Counted from the first letter of the stretch, positions 1-8,041 are shown. The stretch is DNA of 55,700 nucleotides from Acidimicrobiaceae bacterium (GCA_002694825.1 NZNH01000037.1:20723-76422); one strand, 5' to 3'. The notes: generated by a model not told the origin, from the sequence alone. Made by a program: numbers and translations.

Positions 1-215
1 ACGAGGATGTTGTCGCCACCACGGATCGGGTCCGGGCACTGGAAGACGGGCTTTAGGACGACGTCGGAATTGTCGCCGGTGGCCTGGTTGGTGCTGGAGC
101 CGTCGTAGCCCCAGATCCCGGGCTCGGCGCCGTCAGCGAGGATCTTGGTCTTGGAGCGGATCTCACGAGTCGGCTCGGAGCCGTCGATCCACAGGTATTC
201 AGCCCGGTAGGCCAT
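1..215 (-). CDS. Glutamine synthetase type II (GSII), N-terminal part only
   Basis: Partial gene: it starts at an ATG at 215 and runs off the left edge, so only about 71 residues are visible. The translation begins MAYRAEYLWIDGSEP and contains RSKTKIL and IWGYDGSSTNQA followed by SDVVLKP. This is the N-terminal beta-grasp domain and the GYDGSSTxQA signature of eukaryote-like GSII enzymes, which make glutamine from glutamate, ammonia and ATP in the cytosol. It is divergent from the type I enzyme that starts at 545, so the two share a 329-base control region. The family call is firm for the visible part. Whether the rest of the gene is intact cannot be seen. Confidence 0.85.
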   Translation of the reverse strand, partial: MAYRAEYLWIDGSEPTREIRSKTKILADGAEPGIWGYDGSSTNQATGDNSDVVLKPVFQCPDPIRGGDNIL

Positions 216-544
216 GTGGGATTTCCTTGTGTTCTGGGTCGGGGTGATGTCGTTTGGGTGCGATCGGACTGCGCGTCTGCGTTGACGATTCCGATGCGCT
301 CAGGATTCGCTGCCCTGGCAGGACTAGCGAGTTGGGCTACGCGAGCGTTGCCCGGTGAAGAGCGTTCCACCCGCCAATTTCTGACCTGTTGCCCAATTGT
401 GAACGGAGTGTGAACGAGCACTTTTCGCGCTGGCGGTGCTGTCAGGAACCCGGCACCCTGAGGAAACCCACGCAGTCGCCACATCGGCGTTGCGCCGAAA
501 ATCCGGCACCATGGAGGTGTCGGACTTGTCCACGAGGAGCCGTC
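216..544. promoter_or_regulatory. Divergent control region between two glutamine synthetase genes
   Basis: No credible gene lies in these 329 bases, although ORFs without family features can be read through them. The stretch separates the minus-strand GSII gene from the plus-strand glnA-type gene and must hold both promoters. It is less GC-rich than its surroundings around 378-416. The only clear structure is a tandem repeat at 398-416 (listed separately). A GGAG-type ribosome-binding site sits just upstream of the ATG at 545. I see no convincing -10/-35 pair. Confidence 0.6.
398..416. repeat. Two tandem TGTGAACG half-sites with 11-base period
   Basis: TGTGAACG occurs at 398-405 and again at 409-416, exactly one helical turn apart. 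On the minus strand this reads GTTCACACTCC then GTTCACAATTG. Direct repeats of about 11 bases are what tandemly bound OmpR-family regulators use. GTTCA is the conserved core of actinobacterial PhoP (PHO box) units, and GlnR sites also have an 11-base half-site period. The position between two glutamine synthetase genes fits either regulator. Which protein binds is inference. Confidence 0.45.
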
Positions 545-1882
545 ATGAGCCGAGAGCAGGAGTACGTCCTTCGCACCGTCGAAGAACGCGGTGTCCGCCT
601 CATCCGCCTGTGGTTCACCGACGTGCTCGGTCAGCTCAAGTCGGTGGCGATCTCGCCGGCCGAACTCGAGCAGGTGTTCAACGAGGGCGTGCAGTTCGAC
701 GGCACCGCCATCGACGGCTTCAGCCGAGTCCACGAGGCCGACGTCCTCGCCCGCCCCGATGCCACCACCTTCGAACTGTTGCCGTGGGCCAAAGCTGACG
801 AGCCGTCGGGCCGGATGTTCTGCAACATCGAGAGCCTTGATGACACCCCGTTCGAGGGGGATCCCCGACAGATCCTGCAGCGCAACCTCGCCGCCGCCCG
901 AGAGAAGGGGTACACGTTCTTCGCCGCGCCGGAAGCCGAGTTCTTCTACTTCGAATCGGGCGAGACCGGGGGTGGTGCTCCTAAGCCGATCGACCACGCC
1001 TCGTATTTCGATCTCACGACCGCTGACGTGTCGAGCGATCTGCGCAAGACCACGATCCACATGCTTGAGGCGATGGGCATCCCGGTCGAGTACTCGTTCC
1101 ACGAGGACTCGCCGAGCCAGCACGAGATCGACCTCCGCTACACCGAGGCACTGAGCATGGCGGACAACATCATGACGCTTCGGCTGGTCGTGAAGAAGAT
1201 CGCCATGGATCGCGGCGTCTACGCCACGTTCATGCCAAAGCCGCTCAACGGCGTACAGGGCTCCGGCATGCACACGCACCTTTCGCTCTTCGAGGGCGAG
1301 ACCAACGCCTTCCACGACGCCGACGATGAGGGGGGCCTCTCCGTCGTCGGCAAGCAGTTCACCGCCGGTGTGCTCAAGCACGCTCGGGAGATCACCGCCG
1401 TCACCAACCAGTTGGTCAACAGCTACAAGCGCCTCGCCGAGACCTCCGAGGCGCCGCCGTATGTTGCCTGGGCCCGCAACAACCGCTCGGCCATGATCCG
1501 GGTGCCGGTCCGCAAGAAGGGCAAGCCCGAATCGGCCCGCATCGAGTACCGGGCGCTCGACGGTGCCGCCAACCCATACCTCGCTTTCTCGCTGATCCTC
1601 GCCGCCGGCCTCCGCGGCATCGAGGAGGGCTACGAGCTTCCTCCCGAGACCGATGCCAACCTCTTCGAACTTTCCGACAGCGAGCGTCGCACCCTTGGGG
1701 TCGAGCCACTCCCCCGTTCGCTCAACGAGGCGCTCGACGTGATGGAGGAGTCCAAGCTCGCCCGCGAAACCCTCGGCGAACACGTCTTCGAGTGGTTCCT
1801 CCGCAACAAGCGGGCCGAGTGGGCCGAATTCCAGTCGAAGGTCACGCCCTTCGAGCTCGAGCGCTACCTCGGCAACTGGTGA
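545..1882 (+). CDS. Type I glutamine synthetase, GlnA2-like (445 aa)
   Basis: ATP-dependent ligase of the glutamine synthetase I fold. The start at 545 has GAGGAG just upstream and matches the family N-terminus (EQEYVLRTVEERGVRLIRLWFTDVLG). FDGTAIDGF, the catalytic-core segments around SGMHTHLSLF and NRSAMIRVP, and a C-terminal RNKRAEWAEFQSKVTP are visible. Length and sequence track Mycobacterium tuberculosis GlnA2 as I recall it. The adenylylation segment has NLFELS, with Phe where GSI-beta enzymes carry the modified Tyr, so control by adenylylation is not expected. GlnA2/GlnA3-type paralogues in Streptomyces act on polyamines instead of ammonia, so the substrate is uncertain. A GlnR-like regulator follows after 5 bases. 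Confidence 0.9.
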   Translation: MSREQEYVLRTVEERGVRLIRLWFTDVLGQLKSVAISPAELEQVFNEGVQFDGTAIDGFSRVHEADVLARPDATTFELLPWAKADEPSGRMFCNIESLDDTPFEGDPRQILQRNLAAAREKGYTFFAAPEAEFFYFESGETGGGAPKPIDHASYFDLTTADVSSDLRKTTIHMLEAMGIPVEYSFHEDSPSQHEIDLRYTEALSMADNIMTLRLVVKKIAMDRGVYATFMPKPLNGVQGSGMHTHLSLFEGETNAFHDADDEGGLSVVGKQFTAGVLKHAREITAVTNQLVNSYKRLAETSEAPPYVAWARNNRSAMIRVPVRKKGKPESARIEYRALDGAANPYLAFSLILAAGLRGIEEGYELPPETDANLFELSDSERRTLGVEPLPRSLNEALDVMEESKLARETLGEHVFEWFLRNKRAEWAEFQSKVTPFELERYLGNW

Positions 1883-1887
1883 CCTCG

Positions 1888-2565
1888 ATGGATCCGCTTC
1901 TCGTCTTCCCCTCCCCCGCCCCACCCGAGCTCGCCCAGGCTCTCGACCTGGGTGGCTGGGCGTGGAAGGCAGCGGCCGATCTCGACACGGCGCGCAGCGA
2001 GCAGCCCGCCGAAGGCTGGGTCGGCGCGGTCGTCGTGGCCGGCGATGAACCCGACGAGGCCTTTCGCCTGTGCCGGTCGATCCGCAGCGGCGACATCCAC
2101 GTCGGTTCGGTGCTGTTGTTGATCGGTGGTGGACATCTCGCTTCGCTCGACTTCCGTGAAGATCTCTTCGACGACTTCTGCCTCAACCCGTTCCAGCCGG
2201 TCGAGCTCGAAGCTCGTCTCAAGCACCTTTTCCGTCGCAGTGGCCAGGTCGCCCGAGCCGAGGTCATCGAGTACGGCCCGCTCGGGATGAACCTCGAGAC
2301 GTACCAGGCCGCCATCGACGGCAAGCCGCTCGACCTCACCTATATGGAGTACGAGCTGTTGAAGTTCCTGGCCTCGCACCCTGGCAAGGTGTTCACCCGG
2401 GAGACCTTGCTGAGCCGGGTCTGGGGCTACGACTACTACGGCGGTGCGCGCACGGTCGATGTCCACGTGCGACGCCTGCGCTCCAAGCTCGGCGAGGAGC
2501 ACGCCAATCTGATCCAGACCGTGCGCTCGGTGGGGTACAGCTTCGGGACCAGCCGCTGGGTCTGA
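1888..2565 (+). CDS. GlnR-like OmpR-family transcriptional regulator (225 aa)
   Basis: An N-terminal receiver-like domain (residues 1 to about 110) is followed by an OmpR-type winged helix. The latter shows LDLTYMEYELLKFLASHPG, FTRETLLSRVWGYDYYGG, RTVDVHVRRLRSKLG and VRSVGYSF. The C-terminus and the MDPLLVF start resemble actinobacterial GlnR, the orphan regulator of nitrogen assimilation genes. Its position 5 bases after a glutamine synthetase gene supports that. The receiver strand that should end in the phosphoacceptor reads VVVAGDEPDE, so the usual Asp appears to be replaced. No histidine kinase is adjacent. MtrA- or RegX3-like identity is the alternative. I chose the ATG at 1888; longer versions run into the upstream gene. 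Confidence 0.75.
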   Translation: MDPLLVFPSPAPPELAQALDLGGWAWKAAADLDTARSEQPAEGWVGAVVVAGDEPDEAFRLCRSIRSGDIHVGSVLLLIGGGHLASLDFREDLFDDFCLNPFQPVELEARLKHLFRRSGQVARAEVIEYGPLGMNLETYQAAIDGKPLDLTYMEYELLKFLASHPGKVFTRETLLSRVWGYDYYGGARTVDVHVRRLRSKLGEEHANLIQTVRSVGYSFGTSRWV

Positions 2566-2602
2566 GCAAACTATAAACCCGATGTTAAGCAGACTTGATT
2601 CT

Positions 2603-2621
2603 GATGGTTCATTTCACCTGA
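2603..2621. promoter_or_regulatory. Weak candidate iron-regulator (IdeR/DtxR-like) site
   Basis: Upstream of the iron-transport operon the sequence GGTT-N6-ACCT (2606-2619) has the two best conserved quartets of the DtxR/IdeR box at the correct spacing. By hand it matches the 19-base consensus at about 11 positions, which is low. It would overlap a plausible -35 region, with a GATAAC -10-like hexamer at 2628-2633. Iron control is expected for such operons. The site itself is tentative. Confidence 0.25.
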
Positions 2622-2643
2622 GGCGTCGATAACGTGTCGTCCT

Positions 2644-3663
2644 ATGCACACCGCAAAGCTTCGCGTGCTGATGTTTGGACTGTTTGCCTCGGCCGGAGCC
2701 TTGGCCTTGTCCGGCTGCGGCAGTAACTCCGAGGGCACGATTCAGATCTACACCGGTCGCCACTACGACCTCGAAGTTGCGTTCGAGGCCTTTGTGGAGG
2801 AGTTCAACATCGGCATTGAGTTTCTCTCGGGTCCAGACGCCGACCTCCGTGAACGTCTCCAGGCCGAGGGCGACGACACCTCGGCCGACATCTACATGAC
2901 CGTCGACGCCGGCAACCTGGCGATCGCGGCCGAGCAAGGACTTTTCGCCTCGCTCGACTCGCCGGTGCTCGATGCGGCGGTCCCGTCGGAGCTTCGCGAT
3001 CCCGATGGCTTCTGGTACGCCCTCAGCGCCCGGGCGCGCACGATCGTTTACTCAACCGAGCGGCTCAGTACCGACGAGATCCCCACCACCTACGAGGAAC
3101 TTGCCGAGCCTCAATGGAAGGACCGGGTCTGCATGCGCAACTCGTCGAACGCCTACACCCAGTCCCTTGTCGCCAGCATGATCGGCAACCTCGGCTACAA
3201 CTCGGCACTCGAGTTGGTCACTGGATGGGCTGACAACTCCCACATCATGTCCAACGATGTCATCTTGTTGAACTCAATCCGCGACGGCCGCTGCGACGTC
3301 GGTATCTCGAACCACTACTACCTGGCCCGCGAACTCGCCGAGGACCCCAACTATCCGGTCGGCCTCGTCTGGGCCAACCAAAACGACCGCGGCGTCCACG
3401 TCAACATCTCCGGCGCCGGCGTGTTGGCCAACGCCGACGACCCCGAACTCGCCCAGCAGCTGCTGGAGTGGCTCGCCACTGACGGGCAGAACCTCTTCGT
3501 CGACGGAAACAACGAATACCCTGTGAATCCCGACGTCACCCCCGAGACCTTGATCGCCACCGAGTTCGGCGAGACGTTCATGGGCGACCGCACCAACGCG
3601 TCCGAATGGGGTCTGCTCAACGCCGAGGCGGTCCGTCTGCTCGACGAGGCCGGTTACGAGTGA
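2644..3663 (+). CDS. Iron(III) ABC transporter substrate-binding lipoprotein, FbpA/FutA type (339 aa)
   Basis: Periplasmic-type binding protein anchored as a lipoprotein: a hydrophobic signal ends in LSGC (Cys25). The mature part starts with IQIYTGRHYDLE, the N-terminal motif of ferric-iron binders of the FbpA/FutA group. Further Tyr residues in the NHYYLARELA segment are where this family places iron ligands. It delivers ferric iron to the permease and ATPase encoded immediately downstream (next start 2 bases after this stop). Length is normal. Metal specificity is inferred from family motifs. Thiamine or phosphonate binders of the same fold are less likely given the tyrosines. Confidence 0.85.
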   Translation: MHTAKLRVLMFGLFASAGALALSGCGSNSEGTIQIYTGRHYDLEVAFEAFVEEFNIGIEFLSGPDADLRERLQAEGDDTSADIYMTVDAGNLAIAAEQGLFASLDSPVLDAAVPSELRDPDGFWYALSARARTIVYSTERLSTDEIPTTYEELAEPQWKDRVCMRNSSNAYTQSLVASMIGNLGYNSALELVTGWADNSHIMSNDVILLNSIRDGRCDVGISNHYYLARELAEDPNYPVGLVWANQNDRGVHVNISGAGVLANADDPELAQQLLEWLATDGQNLFVDGNNEYPVNPDVTPETLIATEFGETFMGDRTNASEWGLLNAEAVRLLDEAGYE

Positions 3664-3664
3664 C

Positions 3665-5350
3665 GTGACTGCTGCAGCGCCCGTCGCCGAGACGGGGAGC
3701 GACCGGGTCGAGACGACCGCCGCCGACCGGGCCAGCCGCCGAGGCTGGCCCGGTGGCGCGCTCGTGCTCGCGGCGCTGGTCGTCGTCCCGATCGGCTTCC
3801 TTGCCATCGGCATCTCGGACCCCGAGACCGAGGTCTGGCGTCAGCAGTGGGACACGCGCCTACCCGGCCAACTCGTCGACACCGCAGTGCTCCTGGTCGG
3901 GGTGAGCTTCGGCGCCCTTTTCCTCGGCAGCAGCCTCGCCTGGCTCGTTAGCGCCTACAGCTTCCCAGGATCAAAAGCCTTCGGCTGGTTGCTGGTCGCA
4001 CCGCTTGCGATGCCGTCGTACGTGCTCGGGTTCGTGACCATGTCTGTCTTCGGTTTCACCGGTCCGGTGCAGAACCAGTGGCGCGACTGGTTCGGTCGCG
4101 ACGCATGGTTCCCCGAGGTCGAGTCGATGGGTGGCGCGATCGTGGTCTTCACGCTCGTGCTCTACCCGTACGTCTTCTTGTTGGCTCGCGCTGCGCTCGC
4201 CGACCAAGCCGGATCGGCCTACAACGTCGCGAGAAGCCTCGGAGCCCGACCGCTCGAGGCAGCGCGTCGTGTCGTGATCCCGATGCTTCGACCGGCACTC
4301 GCCGCCGGTGTGGCCGTCGTGATGATGGAGACGATCACCGACTTCGCAACCGTCCAGTATTTCGGCGTTGACACCGTGACGGTCGGCGTCTTCCGCATCT
4401 GGCGAGGCACCTTCGATCGTGACGCCGCATCGGAGTTCGCGACCCTCGTGTTGGTGGTTGCGCTGATGATCATCGGGCTCGAGCGCATCATGCGCGGCCG
4501 GGCCCGCTTCGGTGAGGCCGCCGGTGCTGCGGCCGGGCTCGGGCCCCGTCGCCTCAAGGGGACGCGAGCGTGGGCCGCCTTTGCCATCTGCGGCATCGTG
4601 CTGCTCCTCGCGTTCTTGGCCCCGACTCTCCAGCTCGTGTCGTGGGCATTCCAAGAGATCGCTGGGCCGAGGGGCACCCCGAACACCGAACGCTTCCTCG
4701 AGTTCCTCGGCAACTCCCTGCAACTCGCACTGCTCACCGCCGTCGTGTGCGTGCTCGCCTCGATCTTCATCGCCAACGGGTCGCGATTCGTCTCTGGCCG
4801 AACGACCGGCCTTGCGGCGCGGCTCACCGCTGTCGGCTATGCCGTCCCGGGACCGGTCGTGGCGATGGGTGTCGTGCTCAGCCTGGTTGCGCTCGACGAC
4901 GTGCTCGAGGGCATCGGCCTGGGTCTCCCCGGTACGGTCGCCACCGGTTCCCTTGTCGGTCTCGTCTACGCCTACAGCATCCGGTTCCTGGCACCGGGGC
5001 TCAACGCCATCGAGGCCGGTATGGCCCAGGTGCCCGAGGAGATCACCGCCTCGGCTCGAAGCCTCGGTGCTCGGCCGGCCACGATCGTGCGCCGGATCCA
5101 CACCCCCCTCGCCCGCACGAGCGTCGCCACTGGCGCCGTTCTCGTGGCTGTCGATGCGCTGAAGGAGCTGCCGATCGCGCTGCTTCTTCGGCCGATCGGC
5201 TTCAACACCTTGCCGATCTGGACCTTCAACCTGGCGACCGAGTCACGCTTCGAACAAGCCGCGCTGCCTGCACTCGCCATTATCGTCGTGGCGATGATCC
5301 CGGTCGCCTTGCTGTCGCGTCAGCTGTCCCGAGGGGCCGAACGCGCATGA
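3665..5350 (+). CDS. Iron ABC transporter permease, FbpB type (561 aa)
   Basis: Large integral membrane protein with two tandem BPD-transport permease domains, about twelve hydrophobic segments in all. Each half has an EAA-type cytoplasmic loop: ARSLGARPLEAARRVVIPML in the first and ARSLGARPATIVRRIHTPL in the second. This duplicated layout and length are typical of FbpB/ThiP-like permeases. The GTG start at 3665 lies 2 bases after the binding-protein stop, and the stop overlaps the ATPase start (ATGA), so the three genes are translationally linked. A hydrophilic N-terminal tail of about 30 residues precedes the first membrane span. Confidence 0.88.
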   Translation: MTAAAPVAETGSDRVETTAADRASRRGWPGGALVLAALVVVPIGFLAIGISDPETEVWRQQWDTRLPGQLVDTAVLLVGVSFGALFLGSSLAWLVSAYSFPGSKAFGWLLVAPLAMPSYVLGFVTMSVFGFTGPVQNQWRDWFGRDAWFPEVESMGGAIVVFTLVLYPYVFLLARAALADQAGSAYNVARSLGARPLEAARRVVIPMLRPALAAGVAVVMMETITDFATVQYFGVDTVTVGVFRIWRGTFDRDAASEFATLVLVVALMIIGLERIMRGRARFGEAAGAAAGLGPRRLKGTRAWAAFAICGIVLLLAFLAPTLQLVSWAFQEIAGPRGTPNTERFLEFLGNSLQLALLTAVVCVLASIFIANGSRFVSGRTTGLAARLTAVGYAVPGPVVAMGVVLSLVALDDVLEGIGLGLPGTVATGSLVGLVYAYSIRFLAPGLNAIEAGMAQVPEEITASARSLGARPATIVRRIHTPLARTSVATGAVLVAVDALKELPIALLLRPIGFNTLPIWTFNLATESRFEQAALPALAIIVVAMIPVALLSRQLSRGAERA

Positions 5351-6375
5351 CCGTCACGCCGCTTCGGCTCGACGCCGTCGTCAAGACCTACGAGGACGTC
5401 CTCGCGGTCGACGGTGTCGATCTCGAACTCGCACCCGGCGAACTTCTCGCTTTGGTCGGTCCGAGCGGCTGCGGCAAGTCGACGTTGCTGCGTTCGATCG
5501 CCGGGCTGGTGGCGATCGACTCGGGCACGATCCGTCTCGCCGGGGCGCTCGTCGACGATGGCCGTGACCATCTCCCGCCGGAGCGCCGGCCCGCCGGACT
5601 GGTCTTCCAAGATCACGCGCTCTTCCCGCACCTCACCGTCGCCGACAACATCGGCTTCGGGCTGCGCGATCACCGCACCGACGAGCGTCAGACCCGTATC
5701 GATGAGCTCCTCCAGCTCGTCGATCTCGCCGGCTTCGGTGACCGCTTCCCGCACGAGCTCTCCGGCGGCGAACGCCAGCGAGTGGCGCTCGCTCGAGCAC
5801 TTGCACCATCGCCGGCGCTCATGCTGTTCGACGAGCCCTTCGCCAGCCTCGATCACAATCTGCGCATCAAGCTCCGTCACGATGTGGCCGCAGCGTTGAA
5901 GGCAACCGGAACACCGGCCGTGTTCGTCACCCACGACCAGCAGGAGGCGTTGGCGATCGGTGATCGCATCGCCGTGATGCGGAACGGACGGATCCGACAA
6001 CTGGGCTCGCCGGCCGAGGTGTACCACCAGCCGGTCGATGACTTCGTGGCGGCCTTCATGGGCACGGCAAGCTTCCTCCCCATCGCGAATGACGCCACGA
6101 CCGTGCTGGGGCCGATCGACCTCGACGGTGCCGCTCCAGCCGATGCCGTCGCCATGGTGCGGCCCGACGACATCGTGTTCACCGCCTCGGCGACGGGTGA
6201 GGCCGAAATTGTCGGCGCGGCCTACCACGGCAGTGGCTGGCACCTGCACGCACGCGTTCACGACGGTGTCGACGTGTACTTCACGGTCGGGCACCTTGAT
6301 GCGCCCGCTGTTGGCGATCGGGGAACGCTTGCGCTCACACCTGGGCATTGCCAGGTCGTGGTGCCTCGTCGCTGA
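5347..6375 (+). CDS. Iron ABC transporter ATP-binding protein, FbpC type (342 aa)
   Basis: ABC ATPase that energises the upstream permease. Visible motifs: Walker A GPSGCGKST (about residues 38-46), Q-loop LVFQDHALFPHLTV, signature LSGGERQRVALARAL, Walker B LMLFDEPFASLD and switch VFVTHDQQEALAIGD. A C-terminal regulatory (TOBE-like) domain of about 110 residues contains AMVRPDDIVF, as in FbpC/PotA. Length is normal. It overlaps the permease gene by 4 bases and is the last gene of the operon. A hairpin follows at 6396-6414. Confidence 0.88.
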   Translation: MTVTPLRLDAVVKTYEDVLAVDGVDLELAPGELLALVGPSGCGKSTLLRSIAGLVAIDSGTIRLAGALVDDGRDHLPPERRPAGLVFQDHALFPHLTVADNIGFGLRDHRTDERQTRIDELLQLVDLAGFGDRFPHELSGGERQRVALARALAPSPALMLFDEPFASLDHNLRIKLRHDVAAALKATGTPAVFVTHDQQEALAIGDRIAVMRNGRIRQLGSPAEVYHQPVDDFVAAFMGTASFLPIANDATTVLGPIDLDGAAPADAVAMVRPDDIVFTASATGEAEIVGAAYHGSGWHLHARVHDGVDVYFTVGHLDAPAVGDRGTLALTPGHCQVVVPRR

Positions 6376-6395
6376 TCCGGGTTCGAACTCCGTAA

Positions 6396-6414
6396 GCGGC
6401 GGCGTGGGCGCCGC
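6396..6414. terminator. GC-rich hairpin between convergent genes
   Basis: GCGGCG at 6396-6401 pairs with CGCCGC at 6409-6414 around a 7-base loop. It sits between the stop of the iron ABC operon and the stop of the convergent small membrane protein gene. There is no T-tract, as is common for actinobacterial hairpin terminators. The assignment rests on position and pairing only. Confidence 0.35.
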
Positions 6415-6425
6415 AGCGAGGTCGA

Positions 6426-6632
6426 TCAGTCGGACTCGGGGCCGTCGTAGGGATTGGCGTCCGACAACTGCAGGTACTCGTTGGGGGCGCCGTCGTCGGT
6501 GACGTTATCGAGGTCGCTGTTGCGTCCGATCAGGCTGCCGATCACGCCCGCAAGCCCAGCCATGCTCATCAAGATGCCCACGGGCATCACGATGACGAGC
6601 ACGACGATGAAGATGATCGTTCCGGCGTCCAT
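6426..6632 (-). CDS. Small single-span membrane protein, unknown function (68 aa)
   Basis: The N-terminal half is strongly hydrophobic (GTIIFIVVLVIVMPVGILM), giving one or two closely spaced spans. It is followed by a short acidic tail (DLDNVTDDGAPNEYLQLSD). I recognise no family. The start ATG at 6632 and stop at 6426 leave clean gaps to fbpC and ridA. It is kept as a gene because of the membrane-plus-acidic-tail pattern and the absence of a better ORF on either strand. It could be transcribed after ridA, about 46 bases away. Confidence 0.6.
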   Translation of the reverse strand: MDAGTIIFIVVLVIVMPVGILMSMAGLAGVIGSLIGRNSDLDNVTDDGAPNEYLQLSDANPYDGPESD

Positions 6633-6678
6633 GGCCGTCAGTCTGTCAGATCCGCGGCTCGGATCATCAGTTCGCCGC

Positions 6679-7023
6679 TCAGACGGCGGCGATGGCCTCG
6701 ATCTCGATCTTGGCGCCGAGCGGCAGTTCCTTCACGGCGACCGCCGAGCGGGCAGGACGGTGGTCCCCGAACTCCTCCATATAGATCTCGTTCATGGCGG
6801 CGTAGTCACCCATGTCGGTGAGGAACACGGTGGTCTTCACCACATCGTTGAGCGAGGCATCGGCGCTCGACAGCACCGAACGGAGGTTGACGAAGACCTG
6901 CCGGAGCTCGGCCGCAAGACCGCCCTCGACGATCGCGCCATCGGCGATGCCGACCTGGCCGGCGGTGAAGAGGAGATCGCCTCCACGGACGATGGGCGTG
7001 TACGGACCGACGGGCTTGCTCAT
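6679..7023 (-). CDS. RidA/YjgF family enamine/imine deaminase (114 aa)
   Basis: Full-length RidA-family protein. KPVGPYTPIVRGGDLLFTAGQVGI is the conserved N-terminus, followed by the LRSVLSSADASLNDVVKTTVFLTDM segment. RPARSAVAVKELPLGAKIEIEAIA carries the conserved Arg of the active site and the C-terminal Glu. The family hydrolyses reactive enamine/imine intermediates released by PLP enzymes. It works in the cytosol as a trimer. No biosynthetic partner is adjacent, so its specific substrate is unknown. Confidence 0.88.
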   Translation of the reverse strand: MSKPVGPYTPIVRGGDLLFTAGQVGIADGAIVEGGLAAELRQVFVNLRSVLSSADASLNDVVKTTVFLTDMGDYAAMNEIYMEEFGDHRPARSAVAVKELPLGAKIEIEAIAAV

Positions 7024-7114
7024 GACGGCGAGCGTAGTGCGATCATGCAGCGCCCGAGACGTACGAGTCGTGCCGCCGATCGCAAACGGTCAATCACGCG
7101 CAACGACCCTCGAG

Positions 7115-8041
7115 TCACCGCTCGAGGACCTTGAGGAACGCTGCGGGGATGTCGGTCGGCTCGTCGACCGTCGCCAACTGCGCACCGACCGCCTTGGCGA
7201 AGTCGGCGGCGTCGTCCACGTCGTCGGTCGGCGCGATCACGCACAGTTCATCGAGTCCGCGGGCAACGGGGATGGCGTCGGCGCCGGTCGTGGCCCGGCA
7301 ATCGGACATCAGGATGGTGACCCGCCGCTTGGCACGCGACCGATCGAGTTGGCGAGCGGCCGCCGTGAGCGCGCCGGCCAGATCGGTGGTGCCCTGGCCT
7401 CGAAGCCGCAACAGGTCGTCGACCACGGCCAGCGATGACCGCGAGTCGTCTTGGCTCTTGACGGCGATGACCCGGTCGGCGAACGCCAGCACCGACCAGT
7501 CGACCGGGGCCCGGTGGGCACACGCCGCCGCGGCGACCGCGGCCGTGGCGAGCCGCTTGCCGCTCATCGAGCCGCTGCGATCGATGACGAGCGCGAGCGC
7601 GGTCGCCGGCTGGGTCCAGTGCCGAACCCGGAGATCGCCCGCATCGATGAGCTCACCGGTGGCCCGTGCGTGGAGGAGGCCGTCGAGGCTTGCGTCGAGG
7701 TCGAGGTCGCCGGCGACTCGGTCGGCTGGGGACGATGCCATCGTTCCCACCCCGCGGGCCTGAACCGGGCCCGCCTTGGCCACGTCGAGCACAAGCCGAC
7801 CGGCAAGGCGGGCCGCGAGGGCGGCGAGTTTCTGATCGGTGGCGCCTCGCATCTGGGCGAGCAACGACATCGCGTGGTCGGGATCTTCGTCGACGAGACC
7901 GGCGAGGGCGTCGTCGTCGATCTCTCCCACCTCGGGGCTGATCTCTTCGAATTTCGGATCGCGGGCGAGTTGGGGTCGTGGCGTGGTGCGACGGTTGTCG
8001 TCCTGGATGGCCTGGCGGGCGTCGTCGCCCTCCAGGGTCAG
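7115..8041 (-). CDS. VWA-domain protein paired with MoxR ATPase; probable CTG start (about 308 aa)
   Basis: The C-terminal half is a von Willebrand A domain with an intact MIDAS (VIDRSGSMSG) and a late TDLAGAL segment. The family is the VWA partner of MoxR AAA ATPases in metal insertion or complex assembly. The first ordinary start codon is a GTG at 7930. However, the frame stays open to 8101, and the residues just upstream (DPKFEEISPEVG) look like the conserved N-terminus of this family. No ATG, GTG or TTG exists there. A CTG at 8041-8039 overlaps the stop of the upstream moxR gene as CTGA, mimicking ATGA coupling, and I take it as the likely start. The minimal version is 7115-7930 (271 aa). 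Confidence 0.75.
   Translation of the reverse strand: MTLEGDDARQAIQDDNRRTTPRPQLARDPKFEEISPEVGEIDDDALAGLVDEDPDHAMSLLAQMRGATDQKLAALAARLAGRLVLDVAKAGPVQARGVGTMASSPADRVAGDLDLDASLDGLLHARATGELIDAGDLRVRHWTQPATALALVIDRSGSMSGKRLATAAVAAAACAHRAPVDWSVLAFADRVIAVKSQDDSRSSLAVVDDLLRLRGQGTTDLAGALTAAARQLDRSRAKRRVTILMSDCRATTGADAIPVARGLDELCVIAPTDDVDDAADFAKAVGAQLATVDEPTDIPAAFLKVLER

Noticed and set aside
53-1924. 623-residue open frame antisense to the glutamine synthetase gene
   Set aside because: The plus strand encodes a complete, well recognised GlnA2-like enzyme. The antisense frame is a product of high GC and biased codon positions and has no family features.
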